Origin: Maridesulfovibrio salexigens DSM 2638
Lineage (GTDB): Bacteria > Desulfobacterota > Desulfovibrionia > Desulfovibrionales > Desulfovibrionaceae
Direction: 5' to 3'
Length of the DNA: 64,000 nt
Assembly (NCBI RefSeq): GCF_000023445.1
Contig: NC_012881.1
Location: 315,501 to 379,500 of the forward strand
The notes under the pieces: model-generated
What the model was told of the DNA's origin: nothing
Database searches by the model: none
What the model saw: only the letters and a program-made list of their open reading frames with translations
Shown: positions 18,198 through 25,444 of the stretch, one piece after another
Numbering within the stretch: position 1 is the stretch's first letter
Layout: the number at the start of each line of letters is the position of its first letter
Made by a program: the position numbers and the translations under genes

Positions 18198-18230
18198 AAG
18201 GGTTTACACTTAATGTGTAAGCCCTTTTGT
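18198..18230 (+). terminator. Terminator supplied to the tRNA by the element
   Basis: AAGGG-TTTACAC pairs with GTGTAA-G-CCCTT around a TTAAT loop and is followed by TTGTTTTG. It lies just inside attL and replaces the original tRNA terminator, which is now at 31562-31600. Confidence 0.75.
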
Positions 18231-18380
18231 TTTGTCTAAAATATGGTTTGTCCCCGTTTTTGTCCCCATATGACCCAATGAAAGGTTGAACCTGCGAATG
18301 CCTCTTTTTAATATCGAGTTGATTTCGGATTGTCTTACAATATCACAAAAACACAAAAATACTGTATTTTTGTATTACAA

Positions 18381-18626
18381 TGCACTAAAATAATTAGCTT
18401 TATTGCGCTGAGCTTGAAAATGTGTTTATGGTGATTCCTATGTGTTCACAGGGGATATTCAACATCACGAACACCAAACTTAGTTCGGCAGTACCAGAAG
18501 CTATTTTGTAGAGAACAGCAGCTAGTGTGAATTAAAGAATTCTTGAATTCTTGCATTCTATAATGCTGAAATAATTAACTTTATTGCGCAGAATTAAAAA
18601 ATGTGTTTAAGGTGATTCCCATATGT
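18381..18626. repeat. Two imperfect 65-bp direct repeats near attL
   Basis: The stretch 18381-18445 and the stretch 18561-18626 align along their length, sharing AATAATTA-CTTTATTGCGC, AAAATGTGTTTA and GGTGATTCC. They lie in a gene-free 560-bp interval between attL and the AlpA-like gene. They may be arm sites for integrase/excisionase or operators for the downstream gene. Confidence 0.6.
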
Positions 18627-18749
18627 CCATGGCGGAATGCTTGGGCAAAAAATCAAGAGCTATGCAAATGATTTTTTGTTTTGCCCAAAAATTACAAACG
18701 CTCCTTATCAACAAATACGTTGGCTAAGGACACAGCAATAGGAAATCAT

Positions 18750-19001
18750 ATGAGAAAAGTTCAAACTTCACTTGTAGATTTGGCAGAAAAGTTACCCCCC
18801 ATTATTAGCCGCAGCCATGTTGAAAAATTTCTTGGCGGGGTCATATCCTCCAAGAGCCTTGCGAATCTCGACAGTCTCGGCGAAGGGCCGCCCAAAATCA
18901 AAATCAGCGGTAAAGTTGCATATCGAACCGAAGAGCTGCTTACGTGGTTAAGCACCAGAAGTTTTGCCTTTGAAAAGGGGGATACTCATGCCCCAAGGTA
19001 A
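18750..19001 (+). CDS. AlpA/excisionase-like helix-turn-helix protein
   Basis: An 83-residue protein whose middle (ISRSHVEKFLGGVISSKSLANLD, GPPKIKISGKVAYRTEELLTWL) follows the pattern of AlpA/MerR-like winged DNA-binding proteins that control excision of P4-type elements. The ATG at 18750 has a GGAA site; a longer frame from a TTG at 18681 lacks one. It overlaps the next gene by 14 bases. Given its position near attL, a role as excisionase or as regulator of the replication gene is inferred. Confidence 0.7.
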   Translation: MRKVQTSLVDLAEKLPPIISRSHVEKFLGGVISSKSLANLDSLGEGPPKIKISGKVAYRTEELLTWLSTRSFAFEKGDTHAPR

Positions 19002-19980
19002 GCTTAAAATAGTCGCTGCAAATGCCCGCACCGATGCCCCTTCAAATGTCAATGCATCCGCAATTGCCGCCGCGAATCGCGGTGCAATTGACGGGGCAAA
19101 TAAAGCCTCACTGAAATCTGTTTTTACCAGCCTTACCAAGAATATGAATGTGATCCTTTCATTTCTGATCAAGGAATACGGGGTTGGTTCCTGCTTCAAA
19201 ATAAGGTGCATTGATATACACTACGCAACAGGTGTCAGTGTTGATACTGTACAGAGAATATTAACAAAATTTGCGTATGAAAGTTTTCTGACGAAAAGGA
19301 AAATCCGGGACGGACGCTTTCAAGGGCTTGAGGTTAACTTGAAGCCAGTCTGCAACCATTATCAGAATTTTATCCTGAATGAGGCGTCAGTTGCACCCGC
19401 AGCCGTTACGGGATTTCAACCTAGTATAGTAAGTAGTATTAATAATTCTACTTACTCTGAAGAGGCTTTGAAAATTCTCGCGGTGACTGATGAAGAAATA
19501 AATAGCAAATATCCCGCTCTCGCAGGAATTGGGTTCGGAGCTGACCAATTGCAGCAAATCGTCAAAAAAAGAGACAAGCCACGGAAGTCTCTTCATATGG
19601 TGCTGACGTCCTTAGAGTTTGCGAACTATGAAATCGAAAACGGTGGGTTCAAAGATCATAAGGGTAAACCCGTTGAAAAGCCCCTTGGTTATATCTTTCA
19701 AGCTCTCCTACGCTTTGGGAGGCTCGATAAGCCAGAAGGGTTTAAAACAGCTGAAGAGCAAGCCGCTGATGCTGCTGAAGAACGATTGAGAGTCCTTAAG
19801 GAGGCCAAGAAACGGGAAATGGATGCTCAGTATGAAATCTGGTTGCTTGAATTGTCCGCAGAGGAACGAGAAGAAATTCTTAGTACAAAAAAAATCGGCA
19901 TTCCCGATGATGTTTTTTTAAAGAACTATTGGCGAAAGCACATTTATGAGCAGAAAGGGGGTAGCAATGCCAGAGCGTAA
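18988..19980 (+). CDS. Predicted replication protein with winged-helix and DnaD/DnaT-like C-terminus
   Basis: A 330-residue protein. Residues about 45-105 resemble a helix-turn-helix (IDIHYATGVSVDTVQRILTKF). The C-terminal half contains KPLGYIFQALLRFGRL near residue 235, similar to the segment seen in DnaD/DnaT-like and plasmid initiator proteins. A charged coiled coil follows. The ATG at 18988 has an AAGGGGG site. With iterons 3.8 kb downstream in the same element, I infer that it initiates or helps replication of the excised circle. I cannot name a family with certainty. Confidence 0.55.
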   Translation: MPQGKLKIVAANARTDAPSNVNASAIAAANRGAIDGANKASLKSVFTSLTKNMNVILSFLIKEYGVGSCFKIRCIDIHYATGVSVDTVQRILTKFAYESFLTKRKIRDGRFQGLEVNLKPVCNHYQNFILNEASVAPAAVTGFQPSIVSSINNSTYSEEALKILAVTDEEINSKYPALAGIGFGADQLQQIVKKRDKPRKSLHMVLTSLEFANYEIENGGFKDHKGKPVEKPLGYIFQALLRFGRLDKPEGFKTAEEQAADAAEERLRVLKEAKKREMDAQYEIWLLELSAEEREEILSTKKIGIPDDVFLKNYWRKHIYEQKGGSNARA

Positions 19981-20113
19981 AAGCAAAACCCTCTTCGTGG
20001 ATTTGCCGGAACATCTACGCGACAAAGAGATGATCGCCGAGTCCTGCGATACAGAGTGGAGTGTCTGGTACCTCAGAACTCAATTTTTAGCTTCCGTTAG
20101 CATGTGTTCTTGA
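19967..20113 (+). CDS. Small open reading frame, 48 residues, coupled to the replication gene
   Basis: An ATG at 19967 with a GGGGG site six bases upstream overlaps the end of the replication gene by 14 bases. The product begins MPERKSKTLFVDLPEHLRD and ends SVSMCS. It may be a real small protein, or the start of a longer gene lost by deletion, since the following 215 bases carry no gene. There is no recognised family. Confidence 0.5.
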   Translation: MPERKSKTLFVDLPEHLRDKEMIAESCDTEWSVWYLRTQFLASVSMCS

Positions 20114-20211
20114 AAAGTTCTGGGGATTAAAAACAGGACTGCTGCAATAGAAAACTAGTCTCCATGCGGGAAGATAGCACCACTACATCAAAAAATGGCC
20201 CGGCGGGAAAG

Positions 20212-20264
20212 CCTCAACCATAAGTTACACTTTGTCTAAAACTGTAGCTTATGGAGCTTTGAGG
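20212..20264 (+). promoter_or_regulatory. Large hairpin upstream of the VirB5-like gene
   Basis: CCTCAA-CCATAAGTTACA (20212-20229) pairs with TGTAGCTTATGG (20243-20254) and, after an AGCT bulge, TTGAGG (20259-20264). There is one mismatch and no U-run, so it looks like a leader structure or protein-binding site more than a terminator. It lies 66 bases before the start of the VirB5-like gene. Confidence 0.55.
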
Positions 20265-20329
20265 TACCAATCTCATGCTGCTCAAGGCAATGCCATAAAT
20301 ATAAGCGCAACAGAAATACAGGAGAAATT

Positions 20330-21508
20330 ATGGCTATTTCATCACTGTGTGCTCTTTCATTCGAAGAGCTTCTTATAAAGTTTTCAAATAGAACAACTGA
20401 GTTTGTCAGAATCCTTCATGCCCTTTGCCAGAGTCCGAGAGGGCGTTCTTTGTATTACAAAGAGCTTATTGAATTAGCAGAGCTTAAAGAACGTAAGCTA
20501 CAAATCAAGAGGAAAAGGCAAAAACTTATCAGAGAAGAAAAAGAGCTTGATGAGGAAATCAGAAGGGAAGCCCTAGCGAGGCAAATTTCTCTCGATATAT
20601 ACGCAGTTACTACGAAAAATATTGTGGCTGCTTGTGCTGCGTTTTTTATTCTTCTGGGTTTCTTTCCAATGAAAGCTGAAGCAATGACTGTCAGTGATCC
20701 CGGCTCATATGGCTACTATGTTCAGCAGCTCAAAGAGGCGCAGTTACAGCTTGCGGCTGCAAAGGAACAGATAGCTAACCAGTTGCAAGAAATTAAGGTC
20801 CTGCAGGACACATACAAAATGGCTACCGAGCAGCTTAAAGAACTTAACGATATTAAAGACCAGGTAAAAGGATACTACAATCAAGGAAAGGATTTAGTTG
20901 GTAAAATCAAAAGCATAAAATCTCAGATAGAGGCTGTTCCGAACACTTTGCTGGATCAAGGACAGGCCATAATGTCTATTATTGGGGAGCTTGGAGATTT
21001 TACGAATCCAGAAGTTGCTCTTGATAAAATATTTGGTGACCCCCGGTCCCCTGATTACAACCCATGGGAAACCCTTTCCATGAAATACGAGATTCGCCAG
21101 AATGGATTAAAAAACGCCTTAAATCATTCGGAAAAGCTCTTAAAAGGTATGAAGGAACGTTTTGCAGGAATTGAAGAACTGACAAATAAAATTGACCACA
21201 CAGAGAATATTAAAGAAGCACAAGACCTTACTAATGTGCTGTTAACTCAAATCATAGCAGTTTTATCAGAACAATTGGCACTTCAAGCACAGCTTGGAAT
21301 AGCTACTAATTTAATGGACTTCTCCGGTGTGAAGGATGGAGAGTTAAAAAGAATAGAAAGTGCTAGAGAGAGCAGCAAATCAAAATATGAAAAAGCCAAG
21401 AGTGATTATTTAGCTCCATACAAGGAGATGGAAAGCAACGGCATCAACGTAGACAATCCATCTTCTTCTGATTTGATCAACATCATAAACACATATGGAG
21501 CTAAATAA
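20330..21508 (+). CDS. VirB5/TrbJ-like type IV secretion protein with cytoplasmic N-terminal extension
   Basis: A 392-residue protein. From about residue 120 it matches the TrbJ/VirB5 plan: long helices (VQQLKEAQLQLAAAKEQIANQ), a globular insert, and a C-terminal helix (LLTQIIAVLSEQLALQAQLG) typical of pilus-tip minor subunits. Unusually, the hydrophobic signal segment (VAACAAFFILLGFFPMKAEA) lies near residues 103-122, after a charged coiled coil, so the protein either has a cytoplasmic domain with a membrane anchor or starts later. It overlaps the VirB6-like gene by 14 bases. No other mating-pair genes are present. Confidence 0.7.
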   Translation: MAISSLCALSFEELLIKFSNRTTEFVRILHALCQSPRGRSLYYKELIELAELKERKLQIKRKRQKLIREEKELDEEIRREALARQISLDIYAVTTKNIVAACAAFFILLGFFPMKAEAMTVSDPGSYGYYVQQLKEAQLQLAAAKEQIANQLQEIKVLQDTYKMATEQLKELNDIKDQVKGYYNQGKDLVGKIKSIKSQIEAVPNTLLDQGQAIMSIIGELGDFTNPEVALDKIFGDPRSPDYNPWETLSMKYEIRQNGLKNALNHSEKLLKGMKERFAGIEELTNKIDHTENIKEAQDLTNVLLTQIIAVLSEQLALQAQLGIATNLMDFSGVKDGELKRIESARESSKSKYEKAKSDYLAPYKEMESNGINVDNPSSSDLINIINTYGAK

Positions 21509-22529
21509 AATGCAGTTATCACCTCTCGCTAGTAAGATACTTTTAGATTTATTGAAAAATTTGCAAATCTACCTCACCAAAATGATGGCTTTAATACAGC
21601 CTGACATCAGAACCACATTCATATCATTAACCGCAGCATACATTTTGTATGTGTGTTGGCAAGGATTCATGGGTAAATGCTCCAAAGATAAGCTCTCCGA
21701 ATTAGGTATTTCAGTCTTCGTACTGATTTTTATTAGTACATCGGTTATCAACTCAAATTTCTATTTAAATTCAATAGTTTTTGGCTACTCTAGGTTTTTA
21801 ATTAATACTACGAGTTGGTTTGCTTCAACTGGTCAAATTGATAATTTTTTAGAGATTTTTAAGCACCTTGATAGTGGATTCGCTTTAATTTCTACAAGTC
21901 TTTTAGACCAAATTCCTGATGGGAATTTCGTAACAAATGCGGGGGAATACTTTAGAGCGTGGGTTGCAATGATTGCATTTAGTCTTTCGTTTGGGATGCT
22001 ATACGTCGGCTTTATTCTGATGATTATCTTGCCTCTATTTGCAGTGCATATCCTATTTGTTCTGGGCATCTTTTGTTTATTTCTAGGAGCCTTTAAAGAA
22101 ACAAGACATGTTTTTTGGGCTTGTATTAAAGCTATTGCCAACTATTCATTGATTATGATTTTTTCGGCTATCGTTATGAGTGTTGCTTTCACTGGTTTGG
22201 AGAACTCTTTAACTCTCTATGCAACGACTCTTGTAGCAAAAGGAATTTTCAATTCTGAATTTGCTACTGTTATAGTCTGGTCCTTAGTCTGTTTTGGAGT
22301 ACTTTTAAAGGTTCCAGACTTAGCGGCTGCTATGTCTGGAGGAACGGCAGGCTCTACATCTGGAATAGTCGGTGTCATGGCATTAACAGGAGGTTTAGCT
22401 ATTGCAGGAGCACAAGCGGCGGGTAGTCGTGTCCCCTCGGTTGTGTCAGGCGTAGCAGGTGGCATTCAGTCTGGTGCAGGCAAGGCTCTTGCTATGGGGA
22501 GCAAATGGGCCAGAAAAGCAGGGGAATAA
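21495..22529 (+). CDS. VirB6/TrbL-like type IV secretion membrane protein
   Basis: A 344-residue polytopic inner-membrane protein with about six helices in the first 280 residues and a glycine/alanine-rich tail (SGGTAGSTSGIVGVMALTGG) typical of TrbL/VirB6 proteins, which form part of the channel base. The start overlaps the VirB5-like gene, and a terminator follows directly, so the two form a closed pair. A second in-frame ATG lies five codons downstream. With no VirB4 or other channel genes, it presumably works with the apparatus of another element. Confidence 0.75.
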   Translation: MELNKMQLSPLASKILLDLLKNLQIYLTKMMALIQPDIRTTFISLTAAYILYVCWQGFMGKCSKDKLSELGISVFVLIFISTSVINSNFYLNSIVFGYSRFLINTTSWFASTGQIDNFLEIFKHLDSGFALISTSLLDQIPDGNFVTNAGEYFRAWVAMIAFSLSFGMLYVGFILMIILPLFAVHILFVLGIFCLFLGAFKETRHVFWACIKAIANYSLIMIFSAIVMSVAFTGLENSLTLYATTLVAKGIFNSEFATVIVWSLVCFGVLLKVPDLAAAMSGGTAGSTSGIVGVMALTGGLAIAGAQAAGSRVPSVVSGVAGGIQSGAGKALAMGSKWARKAGE

Positions 22530-22544
22530 CAGAGCTATTTTAAG

Positions 22545-22585
22545 TAGGCTTACCTGAGCAGAACTTTCAGGTAAGCCTATTTTTT
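22545..22585 (+). terminator. Terminator after the VirB5-VirB6 pair
   Basis: TAGGCTTACCTGA (22545-22557) pairs perfectly with TCAGGTAAGCCTA (22567-22579), followed by six T. Confidence 0.92.
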
Positions 22586-22776
22586 GGGCGGCTACCAAAT
22601 TAATTCTTAGAGCAGACAACTAAGCCCAAAGACAGAAGAGGAGAAATGAAAAAATTGTTGTGAGGCATAGAATTTTGCTGAAATAGAGTCGACAAAGCTA
22701 TTTTATATATATTGCCTTGAAATAATTGTATTTTGTTGCGAGAGGTGTGCTTTTGGTAAAAAGTGAATAATTTCAG

Positions 22777-22889
22777 GGGGAACATTTGTTTAGTGAAGGG
22801 GAACATTCAAAATAGTGAGGGGAACACAGGAATTGTTGAGGGGAACAATCAAAAACGACAGGGGAACAAGAGTTTTAACGAGGGGAACA
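22777..22889 (+). repeat. Six iterons with exact 21-bp period (candidate replication origin)
   Basis: GGGGAACA occurs at 22777, 22798, 22819, 22840, 22861 and 22882, each exactly 21 bases after the last, with GA or CA usually before it. The 13-bp intervals between cores vary. The period of two helical turns places all sites on one face of the DNA, as in iterons of theta-replicating plasmids. An A/T-rich stretch follows (22889-22925). No gene covers the region. Confidence 0.85.
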
Positions 22890-23045
22890 AAATAGGTATT
22901 TTTGAGCAAAACTACTATTAAAACAGTGGCTTATGTCTATGACAGTCTTTCTGGGTGTAAAAATGGACATGAAAATTACAGTTTGAGGTCTAAAAGGAGG
23001 GGATTTCTTTTAGTTGATCGTGATTTTTGGGGGGATTTGTAGGAG

Positions 23046-23075
23046 GCAGGATACGCATTTTGTGGGACAAAATGC
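23046..23075 (-). other. oriT: Candidate oriT, IncP/MOBP type
   Basis: GCATTTTGT (23055-23063) and ACAAAATGC (23067-23075) form a perfect inverted repeat with a GGG loop. On the minus strand it is followed by GTATCCTG|C. The expected nic position, between 23047 and 23046, is eight bases from the repeat, as in the IncP (RK2) oriT with nic consensus YATCCTG|Y. A MobC-like gene starts 128 bases away. Assigned from pattern alone. Confidence 0.75.
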
Positions 23076-23202
23076 CTCGGCGTTGCCTCGCCCTGCTCTT
23101 GCTGGCGCAATAGATGGGTTTCACCCCCCAGAGGGTCCCCCGTTGCCGCTTTCCCTAAAGGGGCCCAGCGGAAAGGCAAAAAACATCAAAAGGAATTATG
23201 AA

Positions 23203-23571
23203 ATGAACAAATCAGTAAATTTGAAAACTCGGATCACCGAGGAACTGCACGAGTCTGTAAAAGTTCGTGCGGAGAAAGAAGGCGTTAGCGTCTCGCACTT
23301 AACCCGTGATTTAATAAAATTTGGGCTGGATGAGATCTCTCAAGCTGACAAAAAAATGCTTCAGCAAACTCATCAAGATTTGTGCGATTTGATGCAAAAA
23401 AATGTTCAGATTGGAAGCAATTTAAACCAAATTGCTTATCATTTAAATTCAGGAAAATTAACTGATCTGAACGAGTTAAAAGAAGCGCATAGCGAAATGC
23501 GAGAACAATTTGCATCAACAATTAAAGCAATGAGAACGTTAAAAAGTGAAATCGATGAACGGGTAAGATAA
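23203..23571 (+). CDS. mobC: MobC-like relaxosome accessory protein (ribbon-helix-helix)
   Basis: A 122-residue protein. The N-terminus (LKTRITEELHESVKVRAEKE) fits a ribbon-helix-helix DNA-binding domain. The middle has IGSNLNQIAYHLNSG, the hallmark segment of MobC-family mobilization proteins, which bind oriT and help the relaxase nick DNA. The ATG at 23203 has an AAAAGGA site; a longer frame back to 23014 runs through the oriT region and is rejected. No relaxase gene follows, which is unusual since mobC normally precedes or overlaps one. Confidence 0.8.
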   Translation: MNKSVNLKTRITEELHESVKVRAEKEGVSVSHLTRDLIKFGLDEISQADKKMLQQTHQDLCDLMQKNVQIGSNLNQIAYHLNSGKLTDLNELKEAHSEMREQFASTIKAMRTLKSEIDERVR

Positions 23572-23587
23572 AATAAGGAAATTAAGT

Positions 23588-23779
23588 ATGTTGGAACTCA
23601 GTAAAAAAGCAATCTCAACAGAACAGGTTGAGATATGCCTGAGAGTCCCTACAAAGGAATCTCAGGCTGTTATGGATGTTTTGAGGCGTTGTCTACAACA
23701 GGCTGGCTACGAGCTTCGAGAAAGTAGCTCAGGTTTGAATATAGTTGTTTCTGAAGAGGGGATTTCTGAAGATGGATGA
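23588..23779 (+). CDS. Small protein of unknown function downstream of mobC
   Basis: A 63-residue acidic protein beginning MLELSKKAISTEQVEICLRV. The ATG has an AAGGAA site, and the gene lies 16 bases after mobC, probably in the same transcript and in the position where a relaxase would be expected. It contains no HxDxxxH or other relaxase motif and has no family I recognise. Confidence 0.5.
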   Translation: MLELSKKAISTEQVEICLRVPTKESQAVMDVLRRCLQQAGYELRESSSGLNIVVSEEGISEDG

Positions 23780-23878
23780 ATGTTATTTTTTAGTGCTGGC
23801 TAAATATCTCTATGGGGACTGTGAATAGCTACAATCGGTGTTGGACAGCGATACTGAAAATAAGCTAAGGCAGTTTCC

Positions 23879-24439
23879 ATGAATACCATAGCCCACGCAC
23901 TGTTTCCGATAAATGCTGTTGCCTTACTGGAAACACACGATTCAATCAGACACGAGGTTAGAAATTTTTATTGCGCTAACGCAGAATGGCTCCCATCTTG
24001 GTTGCATCATGGAGTCGCTGCACTCTTCTTGACAATTCTTGGTGCATTGCTTCCAGATATTATCGACAGAACATTCTCAGGTCATAAACGTGCTACACAT
24101 CTTCAGCACAGAATTGACGCCGGAGAATGGCTATCAGAAGATGAATTCAATGAAATGCTAGCGGCTAAAAGATCATGGTGGCAAATACATAGGACCATAA
24201 GCCACTGGTGGCCTATTCCGATTGTACTATATTTCATAGGACTCCAGCCCGTAGCCATAGGATGGGCTAGTCACCTTCTTTTGGATGCCATGACCCCAAT
24301 GGGAATCCCTAAGTTGAAACCTTTTCCCTCAGATGAAACAGGCTATATGCGGGTTCCTTTTTTAAGCAGTCAAAAATGGATTGAAGTATTGTTAACGCTG
24401 GTGCTGATGGTTGGTACTGTTGCTTGGTTTGTGGTTTGA
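23879..24439 (+). CDS. Membrane-bound metal-dependent hydrolase-like protein (YdjM/DUF457)
   Basis: A 186-residue protein with about four hydrophobic segments. It shows the YdjM/DUF457 signature: an early histidine (NTIAHALFPINAVAL), LGALLPDIID near residue 57, HRTISHWWPIPIVL near 102 and ASHLLLDAMTPMGIP near 137. The His/Asp residues would bind a metal in the membrane. Such genes occur on many plasmids and genomic islands and their substrate is unknown; membrane-lipid or cell-envelope modification is only a guess. Confidence 0.75.
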   Translation: MNTIAHALFPINAVALLETHDSIRHEVRNFYCANAEWLPSWLHHGVAALFLTILGALLPDIIDRTFSGHKRATHLQHRIDAGEWLSEDEFNEMLAAKRSWWQIHRTISHWWPIPIVLYFIGLQPVAIGWASHLLLDAMTPMGIPKLKPFPSDETGYMRVPFLSSQKWIEVLLTLVLMVGTVAWFVV

Positions 24440-24453
24440 AGTACGACTCATCG

Positions 24454-24628
24454 ACTACCAAATTCACGTCAGGATTAAAATTGGAAATAACTCCACTCTA
24501 AGGGCTAGTATTAAGAAATTATATTTTTAAACCTCTTTGAAAATATTGAACTTTTTGTTTTTGGTTAGTGAGTTGTCCTTCCGAAAGTCTGAGAATGAGC
24601 AAGTTTTAAAACTACCAAATTCACGTCA
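24454..24628. repeat. 18-bp perfect direct repeat flanking an intergenic segment
   Basis: ACTACCAAATTCACGTCA occurs at 24454-24471 and again at 24611-24628 (157 bases apart), each followed by an A-rich stretch ending in ATTG. The interval carries no gene. It could be a pair of regulator sites or the scar of an insertion. Confidence 0.6.
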
Positions 24629-24657
24629 AAAAATTGAATCGACTGGGAAGAATTAGC

Positions 24658-25206
24658 ATGCCGGACTACCGCTGGTCACACTATTTAACGGCTCCATGGG
24701 AATTGATTGATGAATGGTATCGAGCCGTTAAATTTGGAATACGCAATTTATATCAATGGTTTCCCGTAATATGGTCTGATCGTCATTATACGTCTGATGG
24801 GCTATTCAAAGTCATGCAGCACAAACTTGTGCTGATGCAGCGCGAGCTGGAGCGTAATCCTTACTATGTGGGAGCTGAACGGGATCTGCATACTATGCAT
24901 GTCTGCGAAATGCTTTTAGATCGGTACTTCGCTCATAATTATGCTGATAAGTGCCGCGAGAAGCATAGAGAGAAATGGGGAGAAATGCGCAGTTTCTTTG
25001 AACCATCATACGACAATTCAACTGGTGACGTTGAGCCGGATGCTTGTCGTTGGTTCACAGATTGGCCCAAAGCGACCAACCCGAAGTTGGAAGCAAAAGC
25101 TAAGAAAGAATTACGCAGGTGTCTTGAACAGGAACGAGGGCTTGCAGATCAGGACATTCAGTACTTGTTTAAACTGTTGAGCAAACATTATCGTAGCTGG
25201 GATTAA
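24658..25206 (+). CDS. Hypothetical protein of mobile-element/phage type
   Basis: A 182-residue protein rich in Trp, Tyr and His, beginning MPDYRWSHYLTAPWELIDEW. The opening and the spaced W/R/H residues resemble small cytosolic proteins encoded by many phages, but I cannot name the family. The ATG at 24658 is preferred to a TTG eight codons upstream. It stands alone between the YdjM-like gene and the convergent ankyrin gene. Confidence 0.6.
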   Translation: MPDYRWSHYLTAPWELIDEWYRAVKFGIRNLYQWFPVIWSDRHYTSDGLFKVMQHKLVLMQRELERNPYYVGAERDLHTMHVCEMLLDRYFAHNYADKCREKHREKWGEMRSFFEPSYDNSTGDVEPDACRWFTDWPKATNPKLEAKAKKELRRCLEQERGLADQDIQYLFKLLSKHYRSWD

Positions 25207-25444
25207 GAGCTGGTGAGAGCGCGAATATTCAGTTTTGCCAGCTTGGTGGATGGAACACCGCGTTGTTGCTTGGGTGCGAGATTGGGATACCGCTTTTAGA
25301 TCCGCTATGCTCCAGCCTCCGGCCCCTTTGGGGCCTGTGTTGTAAAGATGGTAGAAGTCTTTTTCTCTGGTTCAAGAGTGGATGCAGGGAGCAGTCGGAT
25401 TGCTGAAAACCTGAACTAAAGAGCTTGAAGAGTCCCACGAAGAG
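25207..25444. other. Gene-free interval between convergent genes
   Basis: Contains the self-complementary GGCCCCTTTGGGGCC (25321-25335), which may act as a weak terminator, though no T-run follows. No gene is seen. Confidence 0.4.

Noticed and set aside
20164-20223. 19-codon frame MREDSTTT... in the interval before the VirB5-like gene
   Set aside because: No ribosome site and too short to support; it ends inside the hairpin.
22777-22889. CRISPR-like appearance of the repeat array
   Set aside because: Repeats are 8-10 bases with 11-13 base intervals and an exact 21-bp period, far too short for CRISPR; no cas genes are present.
23014-23202. N-terminal extension of the MobC-like protein
   Set aside because: It would translate the oriT hairpin region; ATG at 23203 has a proper ribosome site.
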